Shown here in pieces: positions 28,227 through 38,164 of a stretch of 64,000 bases of DNA. Below the pieces are notes generated by a model, which made no database searches, had not been told where the DNA came from, and worked only from the letters and a program-made list of their open reading frames with translations. Each line of letters begins with the position of its first letter. Position 1 is the first letter of the stretch. The translations under genes were made by a program, and so were the position numbers. The DNA comes from Tenacibaculum sp. GTDB taxonomy: Bacteria; Bacteroidota; Bacteroidia; Flavobacteriales; Flavobacteriaceae. The stretch lies in contig JAGYHQ010000004.1 in the NCBI GenBank assembly GCA_018456245.1, positions 1 to 64,000 on the forward strand, in the 5' to 3' direction.

Positions 28227-28658
28227 TTAAACTCCTGTGCTACCAAAACCGCCAGCTCCTCTTTCTGTATCATCTAAAACCTCAACTTCTTGCCAAGTAA
28301 CTTGTTCGTGTTTTGCAATTACTAATTGAGCTATACGTTCCCCATCATTAATCACAAAATCTTCATTTGATAAGTTAACCATAATTACCCCTACTTCTCC
28401 ACGATAATCAGAATCTATCGTTCCCGGTGAATTTAAAAGAGTTATTCCTTTTTTTATTGCAAGTCCACTTCTTGGGCGTACTTGTGCCTCATAGCCTTGT
28501 GGTAAGGCAATAAACAATCCTGTTTTTACAATTGTTCTTTCTAACGGTTTTAAAACAATAGGTTCAGAAATATTTGCACGTATATCCATACCAGCAGAAC
28601 CATTAGTTTCATAAGACGGAATTTGATGTTTTGATTTATTAATAATCTGTACTTTCAT
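28227..28658 (-). CDS. dut: dUTP diphosphatase (start [15 protein letters not shown] extends to 28766)
   Basis: [59 protein letters not shown]. Confidence 0.97.
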   Translation of the reverse strand: MKVQIINKSKHQIPSYETNGSAGMDIRANISEPIVLKPLERTIVKTGLFIALPQGYEAQVRPRSGLAIKKGITLLNSPGTIDSDYRGEVGVIMVNLSNEDFVINDGERIAQLVIAKHEQVTWQEVEVLDDTERGAGGFGSTGV

Positions 28659-28727
28659 AATATTAAATAATTTTATGTAAAAATATAACAATCTTATCAA
28701 ATTTAAGAATTGTCCTTTTTTATTTAT

Positions 28728-28735
28728 TAATTTTG
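28728..28735 (+). promoter_or_regulatory. -7 element TAATTTTG upstream of gpsA
   Basis: TAnnTTTG match 20 bp before ATG at 28755. Confidence 0.45.
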
Positions 28736-28754
28736 TATCTAAAATAATAACAAA

Positions 28755-29750
28755 ATGGAAAGTCAACCAAAAATAGCTGTTTTAGGAGGAGGTAGTTGGG
28801 CTACTGCAATTGTTAAGATATTGTCTGAAAATATTGATAATATTGGTTGGTATATGCGAAGTATATATAATATTGAGCATATAAAAAGAAATAAACACAA
28901 CCCTAGTTATTTAAGTTCTGCCGAATTACACCCTGAAAAATTAAATTTATATTCCGATATTAATGAAGCTGTTAGTAATTATGATATACTAATTTTTGTA
29001 ATCCCATCAGCTTTTTTAAAAGATGAATTAAAAAATTTATCTGTTTCATTAGAAAATAAAATAATTTTCTCAGCAATTAAGGGTATTATTCCTGAAACAG
29101 GATTAATTGTAGGGAAACATTTTCATAAAAACTATAATATTCCTTATGAAAATATAGGTGTTATAACAGGTCCTTGCCACGCAGAAGAAATTGCTATGGA
29201 AAGGCTTTCTTACCTAACAATTGCTTGTGCTGATAAACAAAAAGCGAAAGACTTAAGTAAATGTATAGTAGGACGCTATGTAAAAGTTAAAATTTCTGAT
29301 GATATTATTGGTACTGAATATGCTGCCGTTCTTAAAAACATATACGCCATAGCTGCTGGTATAGCACACGGATTAGGTTACGGTGATAACTTCCAAGCAG
29401 TACTTATGAGTAATGCAATTAGAGAAACGAAACGCTTTATTAAAAAAATTCATAAAATGAAGCGAAACATTAATAATTCAGCTTACTTAGGAGATTTATT
29501 AGTAACAGGATATTCAATGTTTAGTAGAAATAGAACTTTTGGTAATATGATTGGTAAAGGATATACTGTGAAATCTGCAATGCTAGAAATGACTATGGTT
29601 GCCGAAGGATATTATGCTACAAAAGGAGCATATAAAATAAGCAAAAAAAACGGTGCTAAAACCCCAATTATTAATACTGTTTATAATATTTTATACGATA
29701 AAAAAGAAGCTAAAACGGAATTTTTAAAACTTGTTGATAAACTAGATTAA
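28755..29750 (+). CDS. gpsA: NAD(P)H-dependent glycerol-3-phosphate dehydrogenase
   Basis: 331 aa; [52 protein letters not shown]. Confidence 0.96.
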   Translation: MESQPKIAVLGGGSWATAIVKILSENIDNIGWYMRSIYNIEHIKRNKHNPSYLSSAELHPEKLNLYSDINEAVSNYDILIFVIPSAFLKDELKNLSVSLENKIIFSAIKGIIPETGLIVGKHFHKNYNIPYENIGVITGPCHAEEIAMERLSYLTIACADKQKAKDLSKCIVGRYVKVKISDDIIGTEYAAVLKNIYAIAAGIAHGLGYGDNFQAVLMSNAIRETKRFIKKIHKMKRNINNSAYLGDLLVTGYSMFSRNRTFGNMIGKGYTVKSAMLEMTMVAEGYYATKGAYKISKKNGAKTPIINTVYNILYDKKEAKTEFLKLVDKLD

Positions 29751-29767
29751 AAATTTATAATGTATAA

Positions 29768-29805
29768 AAAAAAGCTCAATAAATGTATTTATTGAGCTTT
29801 CTTAA
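29768..29805. terminator. Bidirectional terminator between gpsA and rpmA
   Basis: aaagctcaataaat gt atttattgagcttt. Confidence 0.85.
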
Positions 29806-29824
29806 TATCCTAATCTTATATTTC

Positions 29825-30085
29825 TTACGCCTCAAAAGGAGTTATAGAAACATATGATTTATTATCTCTTTTCTTTTGGAAGTTAACAACACCATCAACT
29901 TTAGCGTGTAATGTATGGTCTTTCCCCATATATACATTTTCACCTGGGTTATGTTGTGTTCCTCTTTGACGAACAATAATATTACCTGCAATAGCAGCTT
30001 GTCCTCCAAATATTTTTACTCCTAAACGTTTCGATTCCGATTCACGACCGTTTTTCGAACTACCGACACCTTTCTTGTGAGCCAT
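29825..30085 (-). CDS. rpmA: 50S ribosomal protein L27
   Basis: [29 protein letters not shown]. Confidence 0.99.
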   Translation of the reverse strand: MAHKKGVGSSKNGRESESKRLGVKIFGGQAAIAGNIIVRQRGTQHNPGENVYMGKDHTLHAKVDGVVNFQKKRDNKSYVSITPFEA

Positions 30086-30123
30086 TTCTAATTTATTTTT
30101 TTAAGTTAAACTTACCGAAGTTA

Positions 30124-30780
30124 TTATTTTTCAACACCTCCGTTTAATTCGTCTTGCCATTTTTTAAGTTCGTCCCACTTACCAGCAGCAGCTAACTCCG
30201 CTTGTTTTGGCCAAGTGTCAGTAACATGATTTCCACGAACATCAGCAATGATTTCAGAAATCTTAGCAGACTCAGTTTTTGCTAATTCAGCAAAAGTCAT
30301 AATTCCTGCTTCATTCAAAACAGAAGCAATTTTTGGACCAATTCCTTCGATTTTTTTCAAATCGTCTTTATCAGCTTTTTCAGTTGTAGTTTTTTTAGCT
30401 ACAGCTTTTGGCTTTGCTTCTTTTTTCTCTTCTTTCTTAGGCTCAGCTTTTTTAGTTGCTGTAACCCCTGAAGTTGAGATACTTTCAATTTGTATTTCAC
30501 TTAAATACTGGCGGTGACCATTTTTCTTTTTGTAACCTTTTCTTCTTTTCTTCTTGAAAACAATTACCTTATCACCTTTTAAGTGAGACAAAATTTTTGC
30601 AGTTACTCCTGCACCTTTTATAGCTGGGGCGCCAATAGTTACATTTCCACCTTCTTCAATAAGCATTACTTTATCAAAAGTTACTTTTGATCCTTCTGCC
30701 TCTTGTAAACGGTGAACGTATACTTTTTGGTCTTTTGTTACTTTAAATTGTTGCCCTGCTATCTCTACGATTGCGTACAT
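30124..30780 (-). CDS. rplU: 50S ribosomal protein L21 with C-terminal Ala/Lys linker and HhH-like domain
   Basis: 218 aa; N-terminal MYAIVEIAGQQFKVTKDQKVYVHRL...KRRKGYKKKNGHRQ; C-terminal DDLKKIEGIGPKIASVLNEAGIMTFAELA. Confidence 0.97.
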   Translation of the reverse strand: MYAIVEIAGQQFKVTKDQKVYVHRLQEAEGSKVTFDKVMLIEEGGNVTIGAPAIKGAGVTAKILSHLKGDKVIVFKKKRRKGYKKKNGHRQYLSEIQIESISTSGVTATKKAEPKKEEKKEAKPKAVAKKTTTEKADKDDLKKIEGIGPKIASVLNEAGIMTFAELAKTESAKISEIIADVRGNHVTDTWPKQAELAAAGKWDELKKWQDELNGGVEK

Positions 30781-31032
30781 AAATTTTTATTTTGCGTTTA
30801 TAATATAACATTGCATTACAAAAAATGCAGGTGCAAATATAATGTTTTTTTTATTTTAAACAATTTTATTAACAAAATAAAATATAAAACAAACTGGCTA
30901 ACAAATTCATTTAATGAAATTTAAAATTAAATAATAAAACCATATAACTATATCTAAAACATTTTGATAACAAAAAAATTTATATGCTTACAGATAAACT
31001 TAAATAAAAATGGGGAAATTTTATATAAAATT

Positions 31033-31527
31033 CTATTCACGTTTTCTTTCATAAGAAATAAAACTATAATTATACTTGTTCTTTTCGTCTGTTTTGTGGT
31101 TTTCACGAGAAACTTCTTGCCATTCTTGTAAATCAATCTTTGGGAAGAAAACATCAGCTTCAAATTCTTCATTTACAAGAGTTATATCTAACTTATCAAC
31201 TAATTTATTTTCAATAGCTTGTTTGTATATTTCAGCTCCTCCAATAATAAATATTTTATCGTCTTCTTTTGCTAATTCAATAGCCTCTTCAATAGAATTC
31301 GCTATTAAACAACCGTCTTTAAAATAATTTTTATTACGGGTAACAATAATTGTTGTTCTGTTTGGTAAAGCTTTGCCAATACTTTCAAAAGTATTACGCC
31401 CCATAATTATATGATGCCCTGTTGTAACTTCTTTAAACCTTTTTAAATCGGCTGGTAAATGCCAAATTAAATCGTTATCTTTTCCTAAAGCATTATTTTT
31501 TGATATTGCAGCTATTATTATAACCAT
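31033..31527 (-). CDS. folA: Dihydrofolate reductase
   Basis: 164 aa; AAISKNNALGKDNDLIWHLPADLKRFKEVTTGHHIIMGRNTFESIGKALPNRTTIIVTR. Confidence 0.97.
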   Translation of the reverse strand: MVIIIAAISKNNALGKDNDLIWHLPADLKRFKEVTTGHHIIMGRNTFESIGKALPNRTTIIVTRNKNYFKDGCLIANSIEEAIELAKEDDKIFIIGGAEIYKQAIENKLVDKLDITLVNEEFEADVFFPKIDLQEWQEVSRENHKTDEKNKYNYSFISYERKRE

Positions 31528-31539
31528 AATTGTATTAAT

Positions 31540-32364
31540 TTATACTGCCACTTTACCTTTAATATGTGGATGTGGATTGTAATTAATTAGCTCAAAATCT
31601 TCAAATTTAAAATCTTCAATATCTTTTATATCAGGATTTATTTTCATTGTAGGTAATGGGCGTGTATCTCTTGATAATTGTAATTCTAACTGTTCATAAT
31701 GGTTGCTATATATGTGAGCATCGCCAAAAGTATGGATAAACTCCCCTACTTCATACCCGCAAACTTGAGCTATCATCATTGTAAATAAAGCGTAACTTGC
31801 AATATTAAAAGGAACGCCTAAAAATATATCGGCACTTCGTTGGTATAACTGGCACGATAATTTTCCGTTAGCAACATAAAATTGAAAAAAAGCGTGGCAA
31901 GGAGGTAAAGCAGCTTTACCATTAGCTACATTTTCAGAAAATGATTTTGTGGTATCTGGCAACACACTTGGGTTCCAAGCAGAAACCAACATTCTTCGGC
32001 TATTAGGGTTTTTCTTTAGTGTTTCAATAACATCTTTTATTTGGTCTATTTCATCACTATTCCAATTACGCCATTGGTGCCCGTAAACAGGACCTAAATC
32101 ACCATTTTCATCAGCCCATTCATTCCAAATACGAACTCCGTTTTCTTGAAGATATTTAATATTTGTATCTCCTTTTATAAACCATAATAATTCATAAATG
32201 ATTGATTTTAAGTGTAATTTCTTGGTAGTAACCATAGGAAAACCTTTACTTAAATCAAATCGCATTTGATAACCAAAAACGCTTTTTGTTCCTGTTCCTG
32301 TTCTATCTCCTTTTTCGTTTCCGTTTTCTAAAACGTGTTTTACTAAATCTATATACTGTTTCAT
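31540..32364 (-). CDS. thyA: Thymidylate synthase
   Basis: 274 aa; [50 protein letters not shown]. Confidence 0.98.
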   Translation of the reverse strand: MKQYIDLVKHVLENGNEKGDRTGTGTKSVFGYQMRFDLSKGFPMVTTKKLHLKSIIYELLWFIKGDTNIKYLQENGVRIWNEWADENGDLGPVYGHQWRNWNSDEIDQIKDVIETLKKNPNSRRMLVSAWNPSVLPDTTKSFSENVANGKAALPPCHAFFQFYVANGKLSCQLYQRSADIFLGVPFNIASYALFTMMIAQVCGYEVGEFIHTFGDAHIYSNHYEQLELQLSRDTRPLPTMKINPDIKDIEDFKFEDFELINYNPHPHIKGKVAV

Positions 32365-32430
32365 TTATTTGTAATATTATAGATTACCAAATGTAAAAAT
32401 AAGTTTACTAAATAGATGTTAATTTAATAC

Positions 32431-32466
32431 AAAAAAACCGAGATTTTTTTTTCTCGGTTTTTTTCT
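32431..32466 (-). terminator. Terminator downstream of DUF4293-like gene
   Basis: aaaaccgaga...tctcggtttt. Confidence 0.8.
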
Positions 32467-32493
32467 CGCACTAAATATACTAATTTGTTAGGC

Positions 32494-32964
32494 TTATCTT
32501 AATCTATCAACAGATTTTACAAGGTCATCATCTCTCTTAATCGCTCTATTTGCTAAAAACAAAAACAAAATAGAACTTAGAGAAGAAATAATTACCAAAA
32601 TATCTTTCTTAAGAAGCGAACTTCCTCCAGATAATGTTAGTGATAAATAATAACAAAATACTCCTAATAGTAAAATATTAACTAAAATATTTAATTTACA
32701 TAATTTCAATTGAATAGGTCTTTTTTTAAATAAAAAGACTGTTATAAATGATACTAAAGCCGATACAGATAATAATGCAATAACATAAATATAAATGCCA
32801 TCATTAAAAGTATTATCAATTATTGTAGGTACATAGCCTGTAGGTAACTTTATAGAAAATACAAGCCATGTATAAAAAAAATAAACTATAATTGCTGAAA
32901 CTATAGTTGCAAATAATAAATATAAAGTTTGAATTCTTTGTATCATTTCCTTTATTTGTGGCAC
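32494..32964 (-). CDS. DUF4293-like integral membrane protein
   Basis: 156 aa; MIQRIQTLYLLFATIVS start and four TM segments. Confidence 0.75.
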   Translation of the reverse strand: MPQIKEMIQRIQTLYLLFATIVSAIIVYFFYTWLVFSIKLPTGYVPTIIDNTFNDGIYIYVIALLSVSALVSFITVFLFKKRPIQLKLCKLNILVNILLLGVFCYYLSLTLSGGSSLLKKDILVIISSLSSILFLFLANRAIKRDDDLVKSVDRLR

Positions 32965-32995
32965 AAATGTAATGTTTCTTTTTTTAAAAATAAAC

Positions 32996-33025
32996 TTTGT
33001 GTATTAAAATATTTATATATATTTG
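32996..33025 (+). promoter_or_regulatory. rho promoter: TTTG (32996-32999) - 18 bp - TATATTTG (33018-33025)
   Basis: matches the Bacteroidota sigma consensus TTTG-N(17-23)-TAnnTTTG. Confidence 0.65.
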
Positions 33026-33165
33026 CCCACACATAAACTACGTAAACATACGAGTTGTACCATTAAATACCTTACAACACATTTAATTATATCATAAAAA
33101 TTAATAAAAAACTCAATTCTTAATCTTTTTCATAAAGATTATACTAACTTAATTACTTAAATCAA

Positions 33166-34752
33166 ATGTTCGAAATCTCGGATTTAAAAGCAAAAAAACT
33201 TGCTGAATTACAAGAAATTGCAAAAAACATAGGACTAAAAAAAATTAGTCAACTAAAAAAATTAGATTTAGTTTACAAAATATTAGATGCTCAAGCAGAA
33301 TCTAATATACCTGTACAGGAAGCTAAAAAGAAAACTGATAAGCCTAAAAGAAATAGGATAAATGAAAAAACAACTACTTCTAAGGAACAAATAGAAGAAA
33401 AAGTTGAGAAGAAAGAAGTTTCTAATACAAATAAACCTTCTGTAAAAAAAGAAGAAGAAAAGGATAAGCCTGAAAATAAAGAAGGTAAAAAACAACCTCA
33501 AAACAATAAACAACAACGTTCTCAAAATAACAACTCTCGTAACAACAACAGAAATAACAATAACCGAAACAATAAAAACGGTAATACTAAACAAAACGGT
33601 AGGAATAACAGCCGTTACCGCGACCCTGATTTTGAGTTTGACGGAATTATTGAAAGCGAAGGTGTTTTAGAAATGATGCCTGATGGCTATGGTTTCTTAC
33701 GTTCTTCTGATTATAATTATTTATCATCTCCTGATGATATTTATGTATCACAATCACAAATAAAATTATTCGGGTTAAAAACGGGTGATACTGTTCGTGG
33801 AAATGTTCGTCCGCCAAAAGAAGGTGAAAAATATTTTCCTTTAATTCGTGTATCAAAAATTAACGGATTAAACCCAAATATTGTTAGAGATAGGGTTTCA
33901 TTTGAACATTTAACTCCTTTATTTCCTGAAGAAAAGTTTAATTTATCAGATAGAACAACTTCTTTATCAACAAGAATTATAGACCTTTTTTCTCCTATCG
34001 GGAAAGGGCAACGTGGTATGATTGTGGCACAACCTAAAACAGGTAAAACAATGCTTTTAAAAGACATTGCAAATGCCATTGCTACTAATCACCCTGAAGT
34101 TTATCAAATAGTATTACTAATTGATGAAAGACCTGAAGAGGTTACTGATATGCAACGTAACGTTAAAGGGGAAGTAGTTGCTTCTACATTTGATGAACCT
34201 GCTGACAAACACGTTAGAGTAGCAAATATTGTTCTTGAAAAAGCAAAACGTTTAGTAGAATGTGGGCACGATGTTGTTATTTTGTTAGATTCTATAACTC
34301 GTTTAGCACGTGCTTATAATACGGTTGCTCCTGCATCTGGTAAAATATTATCAGGTGGTATTGATGCAAACGCATTACACAAACCAAAACGTTTCTTTGG
34401 TGCAGCAAGAAATATTGAAAACGGAGGTTCTTTAACAATTATTGCAACTGCTCTTACTGAAACTGGTTCAAAAATGGACGAAGTTATCTTTGAAGAGTTT
34501 AAAGGAACGGGTAATATGGAACTTCAATTAGATAGAAATATTGCTAACCGTAGAATTTATCCTGCTATTGATTTAATTAAATCAAGCACACGCCGTGATG
34601 ATATTTTATTAGATGATAAAACTGTACAAAGAATGTGGGTTTTACGTAAATATTTAGCCGATATGAACCCTATTGAAGCAATGGAATTTATTAGAGATAG
34701 AATTAAAACTTCAAGGAATAATGATGAATTTTTAATTTCTATGAACGGATAA
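33166..34752 (+). CDS. rho: Transcription termination factor Rho with Asn/Lys/Arg-rich insertion
   Basis: 528 aa; [66 protein letters not shown]; insertion approx. residues 40-150. Confidence 0.98.
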   Translation: MFEISDLKAKKLAELQEIAKNIGLKKISQLKKLDLVYKILDAQAESNIPVQEAKKKTDKPKRNRINEKTTTSKEQIEEKVEKKEVSNTNKPSVKKEEEKDKPENKEGKKQPQNNKQQRSQNNNSRNNNRNNNNRNNKNGNTKQNGRNNSRYRDPDFEFDGIIESEGVLEMMPDGYGFLRSSDYNYLSSPDDIYVSQSQIKLFGLKTGDTVRGNVRPPKEGEKYFPLIRVSKINGLNPNIVRDRVSFEHLTPLFPEEKFNLSDRTTSLSTRIIDLFSPIGKGQRGMIVAQPKTGKTMLLKDIANAIATNHPEVYQIVLLIDERPEEVTDMQRNVKGEVVASTFDEPADKHVRVANIVLEKAKRLVECGHDVVILLDSITRLARAYNTVAPASGKILSGGIDANALHKPKRFFGAARNIENGGSLTIIATALTETGSKMDEVIFEEFKGTGNMELQLDRNIANRRIYPAIDLIKSSTRRDDILLDDKTVQRMWVLRKYLADMNPIEAMEFIRDRIKTSRNNDEFLISMNG

Positions 34753-34773
34753 AACTAATTTAGAAATAAACAT

Positions 34774-34810
34774 AAATACCATTTCAGATATCTTTGAAAT
34801 GGTATTTTTT
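34774..34810. terminator. Bidirectional terminator
   Basis: aaataccatttca...tgaaatggtattt. Confidence 0.8.
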
Positions 34811-35357
34811 ATTTTGGATATATAACAAAATCTAAAGCCATATCATATTCATTAACATCTTCTATAATTTCTATTGGTTTAAAGAAGTTTAAACCTATTG
34901 TTTTTACTCCGTCTTTACAATTAGATATAAACCTATCATAAAACCCCTTTCCGTAGCCTACTCTATAATTTTTAGTATCAGAAATTAATAACGGAACAAA
35001 AATTAAATCAATTTCATTTACATCTATTTTTTTTGCATTTATAGGTTCTGGAATTCCGTATTTATTAACCTCTAATTCAGTTTTTTCATCAAAAACAAAA
35101 TGTTCTAATGTGTTATTTGTAAAATTACTTTTACTAATTACTATTTTTTTATTTTTTTCTCTTAAAAAATCAATTATTGGGTAGGTATTAATTTCATTTT
35201 GTTTTTCTATTGGTAAAAAAATATGGATTGTATTTACCAATGAAAAATTAAGAGTAAAAACCTGATTATAAATATTTTTTTGAAGTAAATTAATTTGTTC
35301 TTCTGTTAAATCTTTACGTTTTTGTTTATATAATTTACGAAGTTGATTTTTATTCAT
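34809..35357 (-). CDS. 5-formyltetrahydrofolate cyclo-ligase
   Basis: 182 aa; NKNQLRKLYKQKRKDLT, DLIFVPLLISDTKNYRVGYGKGFYDRFI. Confidence 0.94.
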   Translation of the reverse strand: MNKNQLRKLYKQKRKDLTEEQINLLQKNIYNQVFTLNFSLVNTIHIFLPIEKQNEINTYPIIDFLREKNKKIVISKSNFTNNTLEHFVFDEKTELEVNKYGIPEPINAKKIDVNEIDLIFVPLLISDTKNYRVGYGKGFYDRFISNCKDGVKTIGLNFFKPIEIIEDVNEYDMALDFVIYPK

Positions 35358-35358
35358 A

Positions 35359-35742
35359 TTACAGATTATTTAACTCTTCACGAAGTTTTTTTGTTAATCC
35401 TTTTACAACTAAATCATACGAATGGTTTATTAATTCAAAAGCAAAAGCATCAGAAATTTCACCTAAATTTAAAACAACCGTATTCCAATGTTTTTTATTC
35501 ATATGCCAGTCTGAATTTATGCTTTCATACGTTTCTCTTAATTCTTTAGCCCATTCAGGATTACATTTTAAATTAATTGAATGTCTTCCTTGTTCCCAAT
35601 GTTTTAAACTTAATAAAGCAAACATTTTTCCCCTAACTTTAAAAACAAGAGTATCTTCATTAAACGGAAAGCTTTCGGTTACACCTTTTTTATTTAAGCA
35701 ATATTTGTGTAGTTGCTCTATATTCATAGCCCCTAAAAACAC
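35359..35742 (-). CDS. MmcQ/YjbR family DNA-binding protein
   Basis: 127 aa; YCLNKKGVTESFPFNEDTLVFKVRGKMFALL, HMNKKHWNTV. Confidence 0.92.
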   Translation of the reverse strand: MFLGAMNIEQLHKYCLNKKGVTESFPFNEDTLVFKVRGKMFALLSLKHWEQGRHSINLKCNPEWAKELRETYESINSDWHMNKKHWNTVVLNLGEISDAFAFELINHSYDLVVKGLTKKLREELNNL

Positions 35743-36363
35743 TTAATTTAGTCTTTTCACTTCATTAGAACTTGGGAGTTTTAAGGTAGAATAATCTAAC
35801 TTCCAGCCAATAGTTTCAACTAAATTTTCCATTAACATTATTGCCTCTAAAGCCTCTTGACTTGCAGTGTGCATTAAATTACTTTCAGGTATTTTACTTA
35901 AAATATGCTGTTTTGCCTCTTCATTTATTTTGGTTAAATCTTCCGAAGAAAATTTATTCATAAATCCATTTTGAATATCATAAAAACGTAAATTAGGCTC
36001 TATTGATAACACTTCTGGTGCAGGAAATTCTGATAAAACTATAGTTTTTCTATCTTTATCGGCATTCATTTTTATTTTTCTAAAATCAAAACCAATATGT
36101 GTTTTTGCATTAATTAAAACAATTGCCTTTTTTTTACTCATAAAAAGCCCTAAAAACTTCTCTTTTGTATTTTCATGATGATAAATTTCAGCAAACTCGC
36201 CCTCAACGGTTATTAATTTTGATACTTTTCTCATTTTATCTAACAAAATAACCGATTGCTTCTCCACCAAACTTCGTTTTCGTGATACCGAAAATTTATT
36301 AAAAATAAAGTATGATGCTATAGCTCCAAATACTAATCCTAAAAAAAATAGTTCCATAGGCAC
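35743..36363 (-). CDS. DUF4230 domain protein
   Basis: 206 aa; N-terminal TM, LITVEGEFAEIYHHENTK...KKKAIVLINAKTHIGFDFRKI. Confidence 0.8.
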   Translation of the reverse strand: MPMELFFLGLVFGAIASYFIFNKFSVSRKRSLVEKQSVILLDKMRKVSKLITVEGEFAEIYHHENTKEKFLGLFMSKKKAIVLINAKTHIGFDFRKIKMNADKDRKTIVLSEFPAPEVLSIEPNLRFYDIQNGFMNKFSSEDLTKINEEAKQHILSKIPESNLMHTASQEALEAIMLMENLVETIGWKLDYSTLKLPSSNEVKRLN

Positions 36364-36376
36364 TAAATTACAATTT

Positions 36377-37504
36377 TTAATTTAATTTAAACAAATCAGA
36401 TGCTATTCCGTCCGATAAAAATTTACCTTTTTCTGTTGTTCTTAAAACACCATCTTCAATATTTAATAATTGTTGTAAAACATATTTTTCAGAATGTTTT
36501 TTTAAATATTTCACAAATTCTGTTCCAAAATTCTGTTCTATTTTTTCTAATGAAACTCCCCAAATTGTTCTTAAACCTGTCATAATATACTCATTATATT
36601 GGTCGTTTAATGATAGTTTTTCCACTTCAAAAGGTAAAATTCCACTTTCAATTAATTTTATATATTTAATATTATTGGCAATATTCCAACTGCGTTCTGT
36701 TCCGTTGTATGAATGTGCCGAGGGGCCTATACCAAGGTATTTTTTTCCTAACCAATATGATGTATTGTGTTTTGAAAAATACTGTGGTTTCCCAAAATTT
36801 GACAATTCATAATGAACAAACTCCCGTTTTGTAAGTTCTTCTACTAAAATTGTGAAATGCTGATGTGCCGTATTTTCATTAGGACTTTCAATTTTTCCTT
36901 TTTTTATAAAACTTTCTAATGCCGTTTTTGGTTCAACAGTTAATGCGTAGCTTGAAATATGCGAAACACCAAAACTTAAAGCCATATTTATATTTTCTAA
37001 CCATTTTTTGTTGGTCATTTTTGGCACTCCATAAATTAAATCAATCGTAATATTACCAAAGTATTTTGTGGCTATTTCTAAACATTTTTTTGATTCTTCA
37101 GCATTGTGAGCCCTATTCATAAGTAGTAAATCATCTTCAAAAAAAGACTGAATTCCTATACTTAACCTATTAATTTTAGCATTATAAAGTTCAATAATTT
37201 TTTCTTCAGATAAATCATCAGGATTTGCTTCCAAAGTTATTTCAGGGTTTTTTACAATATTAAAATTATCGTAAACCGTTTTTAAAATATGCTTTATTTC
37301 AGATGTATTTAAAATTGACGGTGTTCCTCCTCCAAAATAAATGGTTTCAATAACCTCATCTTTTAATTCATTTTTACGGAGTTTTATTTCAGAAATTAAA
37401 GCAGATATAAGTTCACTTTTCCATTTTAATGATGTTGAAAAATGAAAATCACAATATGAACATTTTTTCTTACAAAAAGGAATATGTATATAAATTCCGC
37501 ACAT
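36377..37504 (-). CDS. hemW: Radical SAM protein HemW (coproporphyrinogen III oxidase-like)
   Basis: 375 aa; GIYIHIPFCKKKCSYCDFHF, ETIYFGGGTPSIL, RLSIGIQSF. Confidence 0.95.
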   Translation of the reverse strand: MCGIYIHIPFCKKKCSYCDFHFSTSLKWKSELISALISEIKLRKNELKDEVIETIYFGGGTPSILNTSEIKHILKTVYDNFNIVKNPEITLEANPDDLSEEKIIELYNAKINRLSIGIQSFFEDDLLLMNRAHNAEESKKCLEIATKYFGNITIDLIYGVPKMTNKKWLENINMALSFGVSHISSYALTVEPKTALESFIKKGKIESPNENTAHQHFTILVEELTKREFVHYELSNFGKPQYFSKHNTSYWLGKKYLGIGPSAHSYNGTERSWNIANNIKYIKLIESGILPFEVEKLSLNDQYNEYIMTGLRTIWGVSLEKIEQNFGTEFVKYLKKHSEKYVLQQLLNIEDGVLRTTEKGKFLSDGIASDLFKLN

Positions 37505-38061
37505 TATTTCCCCTTTACTTTATTTGGGTTTTGTTTTACAAAACTTGCCCAACCTGAATAATTTTTACCTCCGATTTTCTTTCCTGAATTATAAAAATGG
37601 CAAACTGCTGCTGCTAATCCGTCGGTAGCATCAAGGTTTTTAGGTAATTCTTTTAGGTTTAGTAAAGATTTTAGCATTAAAGCAACTTGCTCTTTACTGG
37701 CAGTTCCTTTTCCTGTAATTGCCATTTTTATTTTTTTCGGGGCATATTCAGTAACAGGAATTTGACGAGATAACCCCGCAGCCATTGCAACACCTTGCGC
37801 CCTACCAAGTTTTAGCATTGATTGTACATTTTTACCAAAAAACGGAGCCTCTAAAGCAATTTCATCAGGGTGATAGGTATCAATTAATTCAATAGTTCTT
37901 TCAAAAATTAGTTTTAGTTTTAAATAATGGTCATTGTACTTACTTAAAAGAAGTTCATTCATTTGAACAAACTCCATTTTTTTACCAATTATCTTTATAA
38001 TACCAAAACCCATTATGGTTGTACCAGGATCAATACCTAAAATTATTTTTTCTGTTTTCAA
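37504..38061 (-). CDS. ruvC: Holliday junction endonuclease RuvC
   Basis: 185 aa; ILGIDPGTTIMGFGII, ALEAPFFGKNVQSMLKLGRAQGVAMAA, DATDGLAAAVCH. Confidence 0.97.
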   Translation of the reverse strand: MKTEKIILGIDPGTTIMGFGIIKIIGKKMEFVQMNELLLSKYNDHYLKLKLIFERTIELIDTYHPDEIALEAPFFGKNVQSMLKLGRAQGVAMAAGLSRQIPVTEYAPKKIKMAITGKGTASKEQVALMLKSLLNLKELPKNLDATDGLAAAVCHFYNSGKKIGGKNYSGWASFVKQNPNKVKGK

Positions 38062-38105
38062 GCTTTTATACTTTGCATAATAACAAATTTAATCAATAAA
38101 AAACA

Positions 38106-38139
38106 AATGGATTATTTAGCATTTACTAAATAATCCATT
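38106..38139 (-). terminator. Hairpin terminator downstream of TonB receptor gene
   Basis: aatggattatttag cattta ctaaataatccatt (14-bp stem). Confidence 0.75.
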
Positions 38140-38164
38140 CCTGTTTTAAAATATAAAAAACTCG

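Noticed and set aside
30248-30517. 89-aa plus-strand ORF opposite the rplU linker
   Set aside because: Antisense shadow of the Ala/Lys-rich L21 extension.
30954-31172. 72-aa minus-strand ORF overlapping the 3' end of folA
   Set aside because: Out of frame with folA, which clearly occupies 31033-31527; no start context or homology.
33283-33594. 103-aa minus-strand ORF opposite the Rho disordered region
   Set aside because: Hydrophobic low-complexity complement of Lys/Asn codons.
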